Shown: positions 54,200-63,585, counted from the first letter of the stretch. The stretch is 64,000 nt of DNA from Modicisalibacter radicis (GCF_900961225.1 NZ_CAAHFN010000049.1:1-64000), one strand, 5' to 3'. Notes: generated by a model from the letters alone, not told the origin. Numbers and translations are program-made.

Positions 54200-55246
54200 T
54201 CAGCCCGGCGTCTCGACCAGCGAGGCTGGCGGTGGCCCGCTGCTCGCCCGCACTACCAGCTCGGGGGGCACCACCTCACGCACCGGCGGGTGACGGTCGC
54301 CCGCCATGCGGGCCAGCAGCAGCTCGCTGGCCCGTTGGCCGATCACGTCCGTGCGAACCCTGACGCTGGTAAGCGCTGGCGCGGAGTAGGCCGCCGCGCC
54401 CATGTCATCGAAGCCGGTGACCGAGAGATCCACTCCCGGACGCAGCCCATGTCGGTAACAGGCCGCCAGCACGCCGAAGGCGATGATGTCGGAAAAGCAG
54501 ACAATGGCGGTCGGTGGGGTCGGCAACGCCAGCAGCCGCTCGAGCATGGCATCGCCGAAGGCCAGCGATGTCGGGCCGTGGTGGATGGTCTCGGCGGCGA
54601 CCGGCAACCCGGCGGCCTCCATCCGCTGGCGGAAAGAGCGCTCGCGGTCCCGCGCCGTGGACGTGTCGCCGCCACCCCCCAGCCAGGCGAAGCGCCGATG
54701 CCCCGCGTCGTGCAGATGGTCGAAGAGCAGGCGGATGCCCAGTTCGTCGTCGTTGATGACGCGGTCGAAGCCGGTATCGGCGACATCCCGTGAAATCAGC
54801 ACCAGCGGAAAATCCCGCAGGTGCCGCACCTGGGGTCCGTCGAGATCCTCGCGGGTGGTCCCGGCGACCGGCACCAGGATCAGCCCGGCGGCGCCATGCT
54901 CGGCCATCTGGCGAATGAAGCGGGCCTGGATCGAGGGCGTTTCATGGGCATGGCAGAACAGCATCATGCGGTCCGCCTCGCGAAAGCGTGCCTCCATGTG
55001 GCCGAGAAATTCGGTGAAGAAGGGGTTGCTCAGGTCGTTGAGGCATACCGCCACCGTACCGCTATCACCTCGCCGCAGGCCCGCCGCATGCCGGTTGTAG
55101 ACGTAACCCAGCGCCTCGGCCGCCTGCTGGATGCGTTCCCGGGTCGCCCGGGAAATGCGCGGATCGTCGCGCAGGGCCAGCGAAACCGCGGAGACGGTCA
55201 CCCCCACCCGGTCGGCAATGGTTTTCAGTGTCGGTCGATTTGCCAT
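54200..55246 (-). CDS. LacI-family transcriptional repressor
   Basis: This 348-residue regulator has the LacI helix-turn-helix (TLKTIADRVGVTVSAVSLALRDDPRIS, residues 6-32) and hinge (ALGYVYNRHAAGLRRGDSG), followed by a periplasmic-binding-protein-like sensor. It lies divergent from the TctCBA/aldolase operon with two operators in between, so it is likely the local repressor and autoregulator. The inducer is unknown but probably the transported acid. Confidence 0.92.
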   Translation of the reverse strand: MANRPTLKTIADRVGVTVSAVSLALRDDPRISRATRERIQQAAEALGYVYNRHAAGLRRGDSGTVAVCLNDLSNPFFTEFLGHMEARFREADRMMLFCHAHETPSIQARFIRQMAEHGAAGLILVPVAGTTREDLDGPQVRHLRDFPLVLISRDVADTGFDRVINDDELGIRLLFDHLHDAGHRRFAWLGGGGDTSTARDRERSFRQRMEAAGLPVAAETIHHGPTSLAFGDAMLERLLALPTPPTAIVCFSDIIAFGVLAACYRHGLRPGVDLSVTGFDDMGAAAYSAPALTSVRVRTDVIGQRASELLLARMAGDRHPPVREVVPPELVVRASSGPPPASLVETPG

Positions 55247-55385
55247 TCAGCGAGTTCCTGCGCCCACGAACGCCGGGCGAGCATCGGTGCGCTTCGCCAC
55301 GCCCAGCCGCCCGGTCGGTATCGCCGAATCTTCTCATAGCGCTCTTTTCAGTGATATCGCGGGCCGCTGCGGGCCGGGTACCCCT

Positions 55386-55427
55386 TTGGTTCAACGACCA
55401 AGGTCGCATTGGTTCAATCGATTGAAC
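55386..55427 (+). promoter_or_regulatory. two LacI-type operators
   Basis: GTTCAATCGATTGAAC (55412-55427) is a perfect 16-bp palindrome with the central CG typical of LacI/PurR-family sites. TTGGTTCAACGACCAA (55386-55401) is an imperfect copy whose left half shares GGTTCAA with it. The centres are 26 bases apart. They lie between the regulator start (55246) and the tctC start (55513). Confidence 0.8.
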
Positions 55428-55512
55428 TGTGTAAAAAACGAACCAGGAGGGCGGCCCGGGAGCGTTGTTTACGCCGCCTGGAAGGCTCACGCCACTGGTT
55501 AGGAGTAGACGT

Positions 55513-56511
55513 ATGGTTCGCGCGACTTCGACAACGATGACGACCGCCTCGCTGGCCCTGTGGGCCGCGCTGGCGGCAACCCCCGCCTTGGCCGAGCAGC
55601 CGGGAGCCTGCGATTGGCAACCCGAGCGTGCCGTGACCTTCGTGGTTCCCTGGGGCACCGGCGGCGGCACCGATGCCAACGCACGCCGGCTGGCCAGCCT
55701 GCTCGAGGAGCAGATGGACGTGCCGTTCAACGTCGTCAACCGTACCGGGGGCAACGGTGTCGTCGGCCATACCACGCTCGCTCGTGGCAAGCCGGACGGC
55801 TATACCATCGGCGCCGCCACGGTCGAGATCGATACCATGCACTGGATCGGCCTGACGCCGTTGACGTACCGGGACATCACGCCCATCGCCCTGATCAACC
55901 GCAGCTCGCCCGGGGTACTGGTGCAGGAAGGCTCGCCCTACGACTCGCTCGGGGCCCTGCTCGACGAGGCACGCCGGAACCCCGGTGAGCTGACCGCCTC
56001 GGGAACCGCCCAGGGCGGCATCTGGCACCTCGCCCTGGCCGGCATGCTCAAGGCCGAGGGGCTGGCGCCCGACGCCATTCGCTGGATCCCCAGCCAGGGG
56101 GCCGGACCGGCACTCAAGGAGCTGATGGCGGGCGGCGTCGATGTCGCCACACCGGCGCTCGCCGAAGCCCGCAACCTGGTCGAACAGGGGGAGCTCAAGG
56201 CGCTGGGTTACATGAGCGATACGCCGATGGAGCAGATACCCGAGGTGCCCCTGACCGCGGAGACCCTGGAGAGCGGCTGGACGCTGAGTGCCTTCGTGAC
56301 GGTCAGCGGTCCCGGCGGTCTGCCGGACGAGATCGCCTGCGCCTACGAGCAGGCGATCGAGACCGCCGTGAACAGCGAGGCCTGGGCCGAGTTCAAGCGC
56401 AGCCGCGGTACCCAGGTGGTGTTCGAGGATCGCCACGAGACCGCCCAAACCCTCGCCGAGGCCGACCGCCAACTGGGTGAAGTCATCGAGGCGATCGGCC
56501 TCGCCCAGTGA
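55513..56511 (+). CDS. tctC: Bug/TctC periplasmic receptor of a tripartite tricarboxylate transporter
   Basis: This 332-residue protein has a signal peptide ending ALAE near residue 28 and Bug-family loops: VTFVVPWGTGGGTDANAR, NVVNRTGGNGVVGHTTLARGKPDGYTIG and PSQGAGPALKELMAGGVDV. It captures a carboxylate for TctAB. The mature start contains CDWQPE, with an extra Cys. AGGAG precedes the ATG at 55513. It opens a four-gene operon. Confidence 0.92.
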   Translation: MVRATSTTMTTASLALWAALAATPALAEQPGACDWQPERAVTFVVPWGTGGGTDANARRLASLLEEQMDVPFNVVNRTGGNGVVGHTTLARGKPDGYTIGAATVEIDTMHWIGLTPLTYRDITPIALINRSSPGVLVQEGSPYDSLGALLDEARRNPGELTASGTAQGGIWHLALAGMLKAEGLAPDAIRWIPSQGAGPALKELMAGGVDVATPALAEARNLVEQGELKALGYMSDTPMEQIPEVPLTAETLESGWTLSAFVTVSGPGGLPDEIACAYEQAIETAVNSEAWAEFKRSRGTQVVFEDRHETAQTLAEADRQLGEVIEAIGLAQ

Positions 56512-56539
56512 GCGCGGCGCATCGCTCACGGAGGTATCC

Positions 56540-57013
56540 ATGTCTCGCAATGATCGCTTGTCGGGGAGCCTGCTGGTCCTGTTCGGCGCGCTGGTGCTGT
56601 GGCGCGCCTCGACCTTCCCGACCCTGGCCGGGCTGGAGTATGGCCCCGGCCTGTTTCCCGCCATCGCGGCGATCGGCCTGATGGTCTGCGGCGCGGCGAT
56701 CGGCTTGGGGCCGCGGAGCCGGCGGCCGGCACAGAGCACCCCGACCGAGCCGGCCCGGCCATCGGGCCGGTGGGCGGCGGCACGCCCCCTGGCCCTGCTG
56801 GTCGTGGTATTCGGCTACGGCCTGCTGCTCGACCCCCTGGGCTTTCATATCGCCTCATTCCTGGCGGTTTTCGCCACGGGCCGGGTATTCGGGCTGCGTG
56901 TCACGGGTGCCGCGCTGCTGGCCCTGCCCCTAGTGATCGGCGTGCACCTGCTGTTCTATTCACTGCTGCGCGTCCCGCTCCCCTGGGGCCTTTTGACGCC
57001 ACTGGCCTGGTGA
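56540..57013 (+). CDS. tctB: TctB-family small membrane subunit
   Basis: The 157-residue protein has four membrane helices with the TctB pattern: LSGSLLVLFGALVLW, GLEYGPGLFPAIAAIGL, and a C-terminal pair LGFHIASFLAVFATG / PLVIGVHLLFYSLLRVPLPWG. It pairs with TctA. GGAGG precedes the ATG at 56540. Confidence 0.9.
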   Translation: MSRNDRLSGSLLVLFGALVLWRASTFPTLAGLEYGPGLFPAIAAIGLMVCGAAIGLGPRSRRPAQSTPTEPARPSGRWAAARPLALLVVVFGYGLLLDPLGFHIASFLAVFATGRVFGLRVTGAALLALPLVIGVHLLFYSLLRVPLPWGLLTPLAW

Positions 57014-57017
57014 TTCC

Positions 57018-58550
57018 ATGAGCGCCTCGACCCTTGCCGCCCTGTTCAGCCCCGCGTCCCTGGCGGTCATCGCCGCCTGCACGCTCTACGGCACCTTCAT
57101 CGGCGCCATGCCGGGCCTGACCGCCACCATGGCGGTGGCCCTGCTGGTGCCGTTCACCTACTTCATGGATCCGCTGATCGCGATCAGCGCCATCGTCGCC
57201 ACCACCACCACGGCGATCTTCGCCGGCGATGTCCCCGGCACCCTGATGCGCATCCCCGGCACGCCCGCCTCCGCGGCCTACGTCGAGGACGCCCACCGGC
57301 TTTCCCGCGCCGGACGCTCGCGCTCGACGCTGATGGTGTCGCTGTTCGCCGCCTGCATCGGCGGGCTGGTGGGGGTCGCCCTGCTGGCGCTCATCGCCCC
57401 GCAACTGGCGCGTGTCGCGGTGCAGTTTTCCAGCTTCGAAACCTTCTGGCTGGCCTGCCTGGGGCTGAGCTGCGCGGTACTGACCAGTAACGGCAGCGTG
57501 GCCAAGAGCTTCGCCAGTCTGTTCATGGGGTTGTTCATCGCCACGATCGGCATCGACGTGGCCGTCGGCCACCCGCGCTTCACCTTCGGCTATTACGAAC
57601 TGTTCGACGGGGTCAGCTTCATACCCGCCATCATCGGCCTGTTTGCCCTCAGCGAGATCCTGCGCAGCGCCCAGGCACGGCGCGGCGAGCAAGCCGTCAA
57701 CGCTGCCCAGGAACCGTTTGCCCAGGCGCTGCGCGAGGCAGGGCGCACGCTGCGTCGCTTCAAGCGCAACATCGCCCGCTCCAGCGTGCTGGGCACCCTG
57801 ATCGGCGCGCTGCCCGGCGCAGGGGCGGACATCGCCGCATGGATCTGCTATGCGGTTTCGCGGCGCTTCTCGCGCCATCCCGAACGCTACGGCACGGGCT
57901 ACATCGAGGGCGTGACCGATGGCGGCAGCGCCAACAACGCCGCCATTGGCGGGGCCTGGACGCCGGCGCTGGTGTTCGGCATCCCCGGCGACAGCGTCAC
58001 CGCCATCGCCATCGGCATCCTGCTGCTCAACGGGATGTCGCCCGGGCCGCAGATATTCACCGACTCGCCGGAACTGGTACACACCCTGTACGGGGCCTTC
58101 GCGCTGAGCAATCTCGCCATGATCCCCGCGGGCCTGCTGGTGATCATGATTTCCAGCCAGGTGGTGCGTATCCCGCGCCGGGTGCTGATGCCCATCGTGC
58201 TGCTGTTCTCGCTGGTGGGTGCCTATGCCATCACCAACTCGGTGATTGCCATCTGGACCGTGCTGGCGCTGGGCATCCTGGGCTACGCCATGGAGGCCAA
58301 CGGCTTTCCGCTGGCGCCCGCCATCCTCGGCATCGTCCTCGGCGAGATCGTCGAGGAAAACTTCATGACCTCGATGATGAAAGCCCAGGGCGACTTGCTG
58401 GCCTTCTTCGAGCGTCCCTGGGCGGCGGCGCTGGGCATTCTGACCCTGCTGCTCTGGGCGCTGCTGCTGACCCGTGGCATCCACGAGAGCGTCCGCCGCC
58501 GACGCCACCCCGATTCCTCGACCACCTCGCAAACGGATACCTCTTCATGA
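57018..58550 (+). CDS. tctA: TctA-family large permease subunit
   Basis: This 510-residue protein has 11-12 membrane helices and TctA motifs (GAMPGLTATMAVALLVPFTY, GTLIGALPGAGADIAAWICY, GVTDGGSANNAAIGGAWTPALVFGIPGDSVTA). It is the ion-coupled channel of the transporter. Its TGA overlaps the aldolase ATG (ATGA at 58547-58550). Confidence 0.94.
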   Translation: MSASTLAALFSPASLAVIAACTLYGTFIGAMPGLTATMAVALLVPFTYFMDPLIAISAIVATTTTAIFAGDVPGTLMRIPGTPASAAYVEDAHRLSRAGRSRSTLMVSLFAACIGGLVGVALLALIAPQLARVAVQFSSFETFWLACLGLSCAVLTSNGSVAKSFASLFMGLFIATIGIDVAVGHPRFTFGYYELFDGVSFIPAIIGLFALSEILRSAQARRGEQAVNAAQEPFAQALREAGRTLRRFKRNIARSSVLGTLIGALPGAGADIAAWICYAVSRRFSRHPERYGTGYIEGVTDGGSANNAAIGGAWTPALVFGIPGDSVTAIAIGILLLNGMSPGPQIFTDSPELVHTLYGAFALSNLAMIPAGLLVIMISSQVVRIPRRVLMPIVLLFSLVGAYAITNSVIAIWTVLALGILGYAMEANGFPLAPAILGIVLGEIVEENFMTSMMKAQGDLLAFFERPWAAALGILTLLLWALLLTRGIHESVRRRRHPDSSTTSQTDTSS

Positions 58551-59335
58551 GCCCACGCAACCGCACCAAACTCGCCCTGCAGCAGGGCCGGACCGTCAGC
58601 GCCCTGTGGCTGGAAAGCGCCAGCCCCGAACTGGCCGAAGTGGCCGTCTGGGCCGGCTGGAAGACCATCCTGATCGACAACGAGCACGGCGTATCGAGCC
58701 TCGAACATACCGCGCACCTGGTCCGCGCCATCGAAGCCGCGGGTGGCGAGGCGGTCCTGCGCATCCCCGCCAACGATCCGGCCTATCTGAAGAAGGTCCT
58801 CGACATGGGCGTGCGCTCGATCATGGTGCCGATGGTCAACAGCGCCGAACAGGCCCGCGCCGTCGTCGATGCCTGCCGCTACCCTCCCCAGGGCCAGCGC
58901 GGTTATGCGGCGCCGATCGTGCGCGCCTCGGGCTACGGTGCCTTCGGCGACTATGCTCGTCAGGCCAACGACGACCTGTTGTTGATCGCTCAGATCGAGC
59001 ATGTCGATGCGGCCGACAACGTCGAGGCGATCGCCGGGGTCGAGGGCATCGACATGCTGTTTATCGGCCCCAACGACCTAGCGGGTTCCATGGGACGGCT
59101 GGAGCAACTGGAGGACGGCCGGGTACGCGAGCTGATCGGCGACCTGGAGCGGCGCATCACCGCCAGCGGGCGCTTGATGGGCACCATCACCGGCCCCGGG
59201 CGCGACGTCGCCACCCTGACCGATAGCGGCTACCGCTTCGTTGCCGGCCCCAACGACATCGCGCTGTTCGCCAGCACCCTGCGTCAGGAAGCGGCCCTGT
59301 GGCGCGGGCAGTCGGCCGATTTCGACGCTTGCTGA
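58547..59335 (+). CDS. HpcH/HpaI class II aldolase
   Basis: This 262-residue enzyme of the 2-keto-3-deoxy acid aldolase family has the metal ligands Glu (IAQIEHVDAADNVEAIAGVEGID) and Asp (FIGPNDLAGSMG), and the HG...R features (DNEHGVSS, RGYAAPIVRASGYG). Such enzymes cleave 2-keto-3-deoxy or 4-hydroxy-2-oxo acids to pyruvate and an aldehyde. Coupled translation with tctA suggests the transported carboxylate is an aldol substrate or is converted to one. Confidence 0.92.
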   Translation: MSPRNRTKLALQQGRTVSALWLESASPELAEVAVWAGWKTILIDNEHGVSSLEHTAHLVRAIEAAGGEAVLRIPANDPAYLKKVLDMGVRSIMVPMVNSAEQARAVVDACRYPPQGQRGYAAPIVRASGYGAFGDYARQANDDLLLIAQIEHVDAADNVEAIAGVEGIDMLFIGPNDLAGSMGRLEQLEDGRVRELIGDLERRITASGRLMGTITGPGRDVATLTDSGYRFVAGPNDIALFASTLRQEAALWRGQSADFDAC

Positions 59336-59398
59336 CTGCCTGAGACTCGCTCGCGCCCCGCGACATGGGCGTGCATGCTATTCACCCCAGCAACGAGC

Positions 59399-59433
59399 GC
59401 AGGCCCGCGATGGCATCCTTGCCGCGGGCCTGC
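59399..59433. terminator. bidirectional terminator hairpin
   Basis: GCAGGCCCGCG and CGCGGGCCTGC form a perfect 11-bp stem with a 13-base loop between the convergent aldolase and second tctC genes. Confidence 0.7.
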
Positions 59434-59471
59434 TTCCTGTCGGGATCTTCCGCATTCACCGCGAAACGCGA

Positions 59472-60425
59472 CTACTTGCCGTAGCCCAGCGCTCGCATGA
59501 CGCGTGCGGTATCTTCTTCATGCGTTTTCATCAAGTTGCGCAGCCCTTCGGCGTCAAACGGACGAACGCCGAACCCCGCCTGGGACATGGCCTTCTTGAA
59601 CGCCTCCGAATCGGTCACTGCAAGGACGGCCTCTTCCCACACCTTGGCGGCCTCTTCGGGCATGCCCTTGGGACCGCCGAGCGCACGCCACGTCCCGCCA
59701 TCGACGGGGCTTCCGGTGAGTTCGCCGGCCAGCGGGACTGAGGTGAAACCGTCGACGGGCTCCGGGCTGAGAACGGTCAGCGGGCGCACCAGACCGGCAT
59801 CGATCATGGAACTCGCTTCCGGCAGCGAGGCAGTCAGAAAATCGACGCCCCCCGATACGAGCTCGGACAAGCCACTGGCAGCGCCCTTACCGGGAATCCA
59901 GCGGATCCTGGCCACGTCGACCCCCTCATCGAGGAGCAAGCTGGCTACCGGTACGTCCCAGACGCTGCCGCAGGCCCCGCTGCAATGCGTGGTGTAATCC
60001 GCAGGCGACTGCCTGAGGGCATCGACCGCTTGCGACGCGTCATCGAAATCGGAATTCGCGGCGGTGAACAAGGCCGAGCTGTCACCGTTGAAGTTGGCGA
60101 TCGGCGTGAAATCGCTCAACGAGAAATCCGCCTGCCCGGTGTAGTGGTAGCCGGCATAGGGAAACAGCAAGCCTACCGTGTAACCATCGGGTTTGGCGTT
60201 CTTGATCGACGTCAGGCCGACGACGCCGCCGCCTTGCCCCTGATTGACGATGGTAATGGGTTGCCCGAGCTCCTCCTCTAGCCCTCTGGCCAACAAACGT
60301 GTCGTGGTATCGCCGCCGCCTCCCGCGCCAGCCGGCACGATGATGGTCAATGGACGATCGGGAAAGCCCTGGGCCTGCACGACGGTTGAAAAGAGGCCAA
60401 GCGCGATGATGAGCAAGCGTTTCAT
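59472..60425 (-). CDS. tctC: second Bug/TctC periplasmic receptor
   Basis: This 317-residue protein has a signal peptide ending VVQAQG (residues 1-20) and Bug loops PLTIIVPAGAGGGGDTTTR and ITIVNQGQGGGVVGLTSIKNAKPDGYTVG. It is clearly different from the receptor at 55513. No tctBA follows on this strand; the candidate partner is the tctB at 63586, which faces the other way behind the IclR gene. Cys residues in HCSGACGSV may form a disulfide. Confidence 0.92.
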   Translation of the reverse strand: MKRLLIIALGLFSTVVQAQGFPDRPLTIIVPAGAGGGGDTTTRLLARGLEEELGQPITIVNQGQGGGVVGLTSIKNAKPDGYTVGLLFPYAGYHYTGQADFSLSDFTPIANFNGDSSALFTAANSDFDDASQAVDALRQSPADYTTHCSGACGSVWDVPVASLLLDEGVDVARIRWIPGKGAASGLSELVSGGVDFLTASLPEASSMIDAGLVRPLTVLSPEPVDGFTSVPLAGELTGSPVDGGTWRALGGPKGMPEEAAKVWEEAVLAVTDSEAFKKAMSQAGFGVRPFDAEGLRNLMKTHEEDTARVMRALGYGK

Positions 60426-60477
60426 GTCGACGACTCCTGTTGTTTTTTTCGATTGACCGCAGCGCGGCCCTTGCCAG

Positions 60478-60705
60478 TCACTCCTCCGCGGGCAGGATCT
60501 TGCCCGGATTCAGAATCCCTTGCGGATCGAGTGCATGTTCAGCGTGCGCACCAACGCAACGCCGGATTCTCCGAACTCCTCGATCATGTAGGGGGTCTTG
60601 CCGAAGCCGATCCCATGCTCACCGGTGCAGGTCCCTCCCAGCGCAATCGCATGGCGAGCCAGCCGTGAGGCCAGGGAAGCAGCCAGTTTGCATGTAAGCC
60701 ATATC
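60478..60705 (-). pseudogene. remnant of an FAD-linked oxidase (GlcD/D-lactate dehydrogenase type), C-terminal end
   Basis: On the minus strand, residues like LASRLARHAIALGGTCTGEHG, then IGFGKTPYMIEEFGESGVALVRTLNM match the C-terminal FAD-oxidase domain. After a one-base shift near 60530 the frame continues LDPQGILNPGKILPAEE and stops at 60478-60480, which is the normal end of this family. The N-terminal roughly 400 residues, including the FAD-binding domain, are absent. So the gene is both truncated and frameshifted. It lies between dhaKL and the second tctC, and suggests a deleted oxidase once belonged to this operon. Confidence 0.8.
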
Positions 60706-60738
60706 TCGACTCCTCTCGAGGCAGCGAATATCAGTGGC

Positions 60739-62448
60739 TCAATCACCGCTGGCATCCAGCGAGTCCCGCAGCGCGGCCAGCCAGATCGCGACCGCGACCG
60801 CGCCGCCATCGGGTGTGCCTAGCGCGCGTTCACCAAGATAGGCGGCACGGCCGAACTTGGGTTGCAACTGCGCCGTGGACCGCGCGCCCTCCTCGGCGGC
60901 TCGAACCGCTTCGTCGAGGGCCGCCAGGCCCGCCGCACCTTGCTGAATCGCCGCGACAAACGCCTCCTGGGCGGGGGCCAGCGCGTCGACCATGGTGCGA
61001 TCCCCCGGCGCTGCACCACCGATCTCGGAGACGGCGAACCGGGCGGCACTGAAGGCATTCATCCAGTCCTCGGGGGTAGCGTCGTGCGTCGGCATCACCT
61101 GGGCGGCACGCAACAGGGCCGTGGCATAGAAAGGGCCGGAACTGCCGGCAATGGCGCGACGAAGCGCATCCCCCACTGCCAGCAGACACTGGCGAGGGGA
61201 ATGCAGTACACCACCGGGAAGCTGGCGGAGCGCTTGTGCACCACGGGTCATGCTCGCCCCGAGATCGCCGTCACCGGCTTGAGCATCGAGATGCGTCAAG
61301 GTCTCTTCGCTCGCGATGAGACGCTCGGCAATGGCGTCGAGCGCTCGGCGCAGCACCGGGTCCTCCGCGCCGTCGCCGCCGACCGGCGCATCGACTGCCG
61401 TGCCGGCGACGGGCAGGGCAACGACGCGGCGAGTCGCAGGAACATCGGCCGAGCGCGGCCAGACCCGCACCTCGGTCGGTGCATTCAGTAGTTCGCGGCG
61501 CTCGTCGCTCAAGGGGATCAGCGAAATCGAGCACCCCGGCATCTCCAGTGCGGTCATGAACTCGCCGGTCCAGATCATGTCGACACGCAGGCCCCTCGAG
61601 CGCAGGCCCGCCAGGGTTTCCCGCGCCACGATTGCCAGTTCCATGGGTGGCGTGCCACCCAGGCCGTTGATCAGCACCCCCAGGCCGTCAGCGGCAGGGC
61701 CGATTTCCTCGAGGATGGCATCGAGCATTTGGTCCACGATAGCGGCGGCTGGCATCAGTTCGGCCTTTCTGGCGCCCTTCTCGCCGTGAATGCCCAGCCC
61801 GAACTCGATTTCGCGCTCACCCAGCTCGAAACCGGCTTTCCCGGCGGTGGGCACGATGCAGGAACCCAGGGCGATTCCCATGGTCCCGAGCGACGCCGCA
61901 GCCGCCTCGGCGAGAGCCGTGACGGCCTTCAGCGACTCCCCCCGCGCCGCTGCAGCGCCTGCGATCTTGTGGATCAGCACGGTTCCGGCCAGGCCACGGC
62001 TCCGGTCTCTGGGCAGGCTCTCTCGCAGTGCCACGTCATCGGCAATCATGACGATCTCGGTGGGAATGCCATTGGCTCGCGCCATTTCGGCCGCCAACGT
62101 GAAATTGAGCCTATCGCCGGTATAATTCTTGACCACCAGCAACGCGCCATTGGGACCGGCCGAGGCGCGGATGGCCGCGTAGACGGCATCGACACTCGGT
62201 GACGTGAAAACATCGCCGGCGATGGCGGCAGTCAGCATGCCCATCCCGACGAACCCCGCATGGGCCGGTTCATGGCCGCTACCGCCCCCCGCGATGACGG
62301 CAACCGCCCTCTCTTCAGGCGTTTCCGGGAGATCGGCACGAACGACGACGGCTTCCTCGGCCAGTAACGCCAGCCGCGGATTGCTGTCGACCAACCCCTC
62401 CAGCAGCTCACGCACGACATGCCTCGGATCATTGATTAGCTTTTTCAT
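60739..62448 (-). CDS. dihydroxyacetone kinase family protein, fused DhaK-DhaL
   Basis: This 569-residue ATP-dependent kinase has a DhaK domain (about 1-330) with GGGSGHEPAHAGFVG, NYTGDRLNF and the substrate-linking His in FGLGIHGEKG, and a DhaL domain (about 365-569) with the ADP/Mg-binding HLDAQAGDGDLGASM. The fusion resembles the Citrobacter/yeast-type ATP kinase, not the PTS-dependent DhaKLM. Homologs include L- and D-erythrulose kinases, so a C3 or C4 ketose is likely. ATG 62446-62448 is preceded by GGGGTGG; GTG 62454 is in frame. The 17-bp IclR-type operator is 19 bases upstream. Confidence 0.9.
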   Translation of the reverse strand: MKKLINDPRHVVRELLEGLVDSNPRLALLAEEAVVVRADLPETPEERAVAVIAGGGSGHEPAHAGFVGMGMLTAAIAGDVFTSPSVDAVYAAIRASAGPNGALLVVKNYTGDRLNFTLAAEMARANGIPTEIVMIADDVALRESLPRDRSRGLAGTVLIHKIAGAAAARGESLKAVTALAEAAAASLGTMGIALGSCIVPTAGKAGFELGEREIEFGLGIHGEKGARKAELMPAAAIVDQMLDAILEEIGPAADGLGVLINGLGGTPPMELAIVARETLAGLRSRGLRVDMIWTGEFMTALEMPGCSISLIPLSDERRELLNAPTEVRVWPRSADVPATRRVVALPVAGTAVDAPVGGDGAEDPVLRRALDAIAERLIASEETLTHLDAQAGDGDLGASMTRGAQALRQLPGGVLHSPRQCLLAVGDALRRAIAGSSGPFYATALLRAAQVMPTHDATPEDWMNAFSAARFAVSEIGGAAPGDRTMVDALAPAQEAFVAAIQQGAAGLAALDEAVRAAEEGARSTAQLQPKFGRAAYLGERALGTPDGGAVAVAIWLAALRDSLDASGD

Positions 62449-62466
62449 TACCACCCCACCGCTTGG

Positions 62467-62483
62467 ATTCCGTTATACGGAAT
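62467..62483. promoter_or_regulatory. IclR-type operator 1
   Basis: ATTCCGT-TAT-ACGGAAT is a perfect 7-3-7 palindrome between the kinase start and the iclR gene. Similar half-sites TACGGAAC (62537-62544) and TCGGAATG (62557-62564) follow. The same design recurs at 63466. Confidence 0.85.
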
Positions 62484-62636
62484 AACTTACCGTTCAATAA
62501 GTCAATATCCACTTTTGGGTAACAAGAAGCCCCCCATACGGAACCTCTTCATTCAATCGGAATGCGGGTGGCGGCGGACTACATTGATCCAAGTCGCGGA
62601 AAATGCGATCTTTTGGCAAGCCATACGAGGAAACCC

Positions 62637-63434
62637 ATGAACGACATTCCACGATCAACGACACAGGAAGGCCGCGACTCGGGCGCCAAGTCGTTTTACA
62701 AGATGGCCACGGTACTCGACTGTTTTTCCCGCTCTCGAGGGCATTTATCGATTACCGACATGGTCGAGATGACGGGCCTGCCGAGAACGACCGTGCACAG
62801 GATCGTTGCGTCACTGCGCGAGATTGGGATGATCGACCAGGACCATCGCCGTGGGGATTACCGCCTGGGGTTGCGCATGTTCTATTACGGCAGCGCCGTG
62901 CTGGCGAATCTGGATCTCAACCGGCACGCGCGGCCTCATGTCATGGAGCTGCACCAGATCACCGGAGAGATCGTTCACCTGCACATGTTCGATGGCAGCC
63001 AGATGGTCTGTATCGAACGCGAGGAAATGGGCGAGACACGCCTCACGACCCTGACGACCATCGAAGCGGCCCCCATCCATTGCACCAGCGTCGGCAAGGC
63101 TTTTCTGGCCTTTCAGAACGACGCCTTGATCGCTCGCATCGTCAAGGAAGAGGGACTCGAATCCCGCACCCCCAACACGTTGACCGACATCACCGCCCTG
63201 CGCGAGGAAATGCAGCGTATCCGCGACAGAGGCTACGCCAGGGACGACGAGGAGAACGAGCTAGGCATTCGCTGTGTCGGCGCGCCGATCCACGACAGCC
63301 GGGGCCGAGTCTTCGCCTCGATCAGTGTCTCGGGGCCCGCCGAACGCCTCCCGGCTTTCCGACAGGACGGCCTCGCCCCGACAGTAATGCGCACGGCCGA
63401 CAATATCGCCCGGGAACTGAGCTGGAACGGATAA
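62637..63434 (+). CDS. IclR-family transcriptional regulator
   Basis: This 265-residue regulator has a winged helix-turn-helix (SITDMVEMTGLPRTTVHRIVASLREIGMID) and an IclR effector domain (MFDGSQMVCIEREEMGE, HCTSVGKAFLAF, GIRCVGAPIHDSRGRVFASISVSG). GAGGAAA precedes the ATG at 62637. It sits between two matching palindromes and probably controls dhaKL-tctC on one side and tctB on the other, as well as itself. Confidence 0.93.
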   Translation: MNDIPRSTTQEGRDSGAKSFYKMATVLDCFSRSRGHLSITDMVEMTGLPRTTVHRIVASLREIGMIDQDHRRGDYRLGLRMFYYGSAVLANLDLNRHARPHVMELHQITGEIVHLHMFDGSQMVCIEREEMGETRLTTLTTIEAAPIHCTSVGKAFLAFQNDALIARIVKEEGLESRTPNTLTDITALREEMQRIRDRGYARDDEENELGIRCVGAPIHDSRGRVFASISVSGPAERLPAFRQDGLAPTVMRTADNIARELSWNG

Positions 63435-63465
63435 AAAGGGATTTGTCCAAAATAAAAAGACCCTT

Positions 63466-63482
63466 AATCCGAATGTCGGATT
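63466..63482. promoter_or_regulatory. IclR-type operator 2
   Basis: AATCCGA-ATG-TCGGATT is a perfect 7-3-7 palindrome 32 bases past the iclR stop and about 100 bases before the tctB start. It shares the (A/T)TCCG-N5-CGGA(A/T) frame with operator 1. Confidence 0.85.
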
Positions 63483-63585
63483 GCAAGCATAGAAAAACGC
63501 CGTAATCTCCCTATCAGTGACACAGCGGCTCCAGTAGTGGCAATGCGAGCCGCCGGTCGTTCCCACAATCACAGGGAGATGCGCC

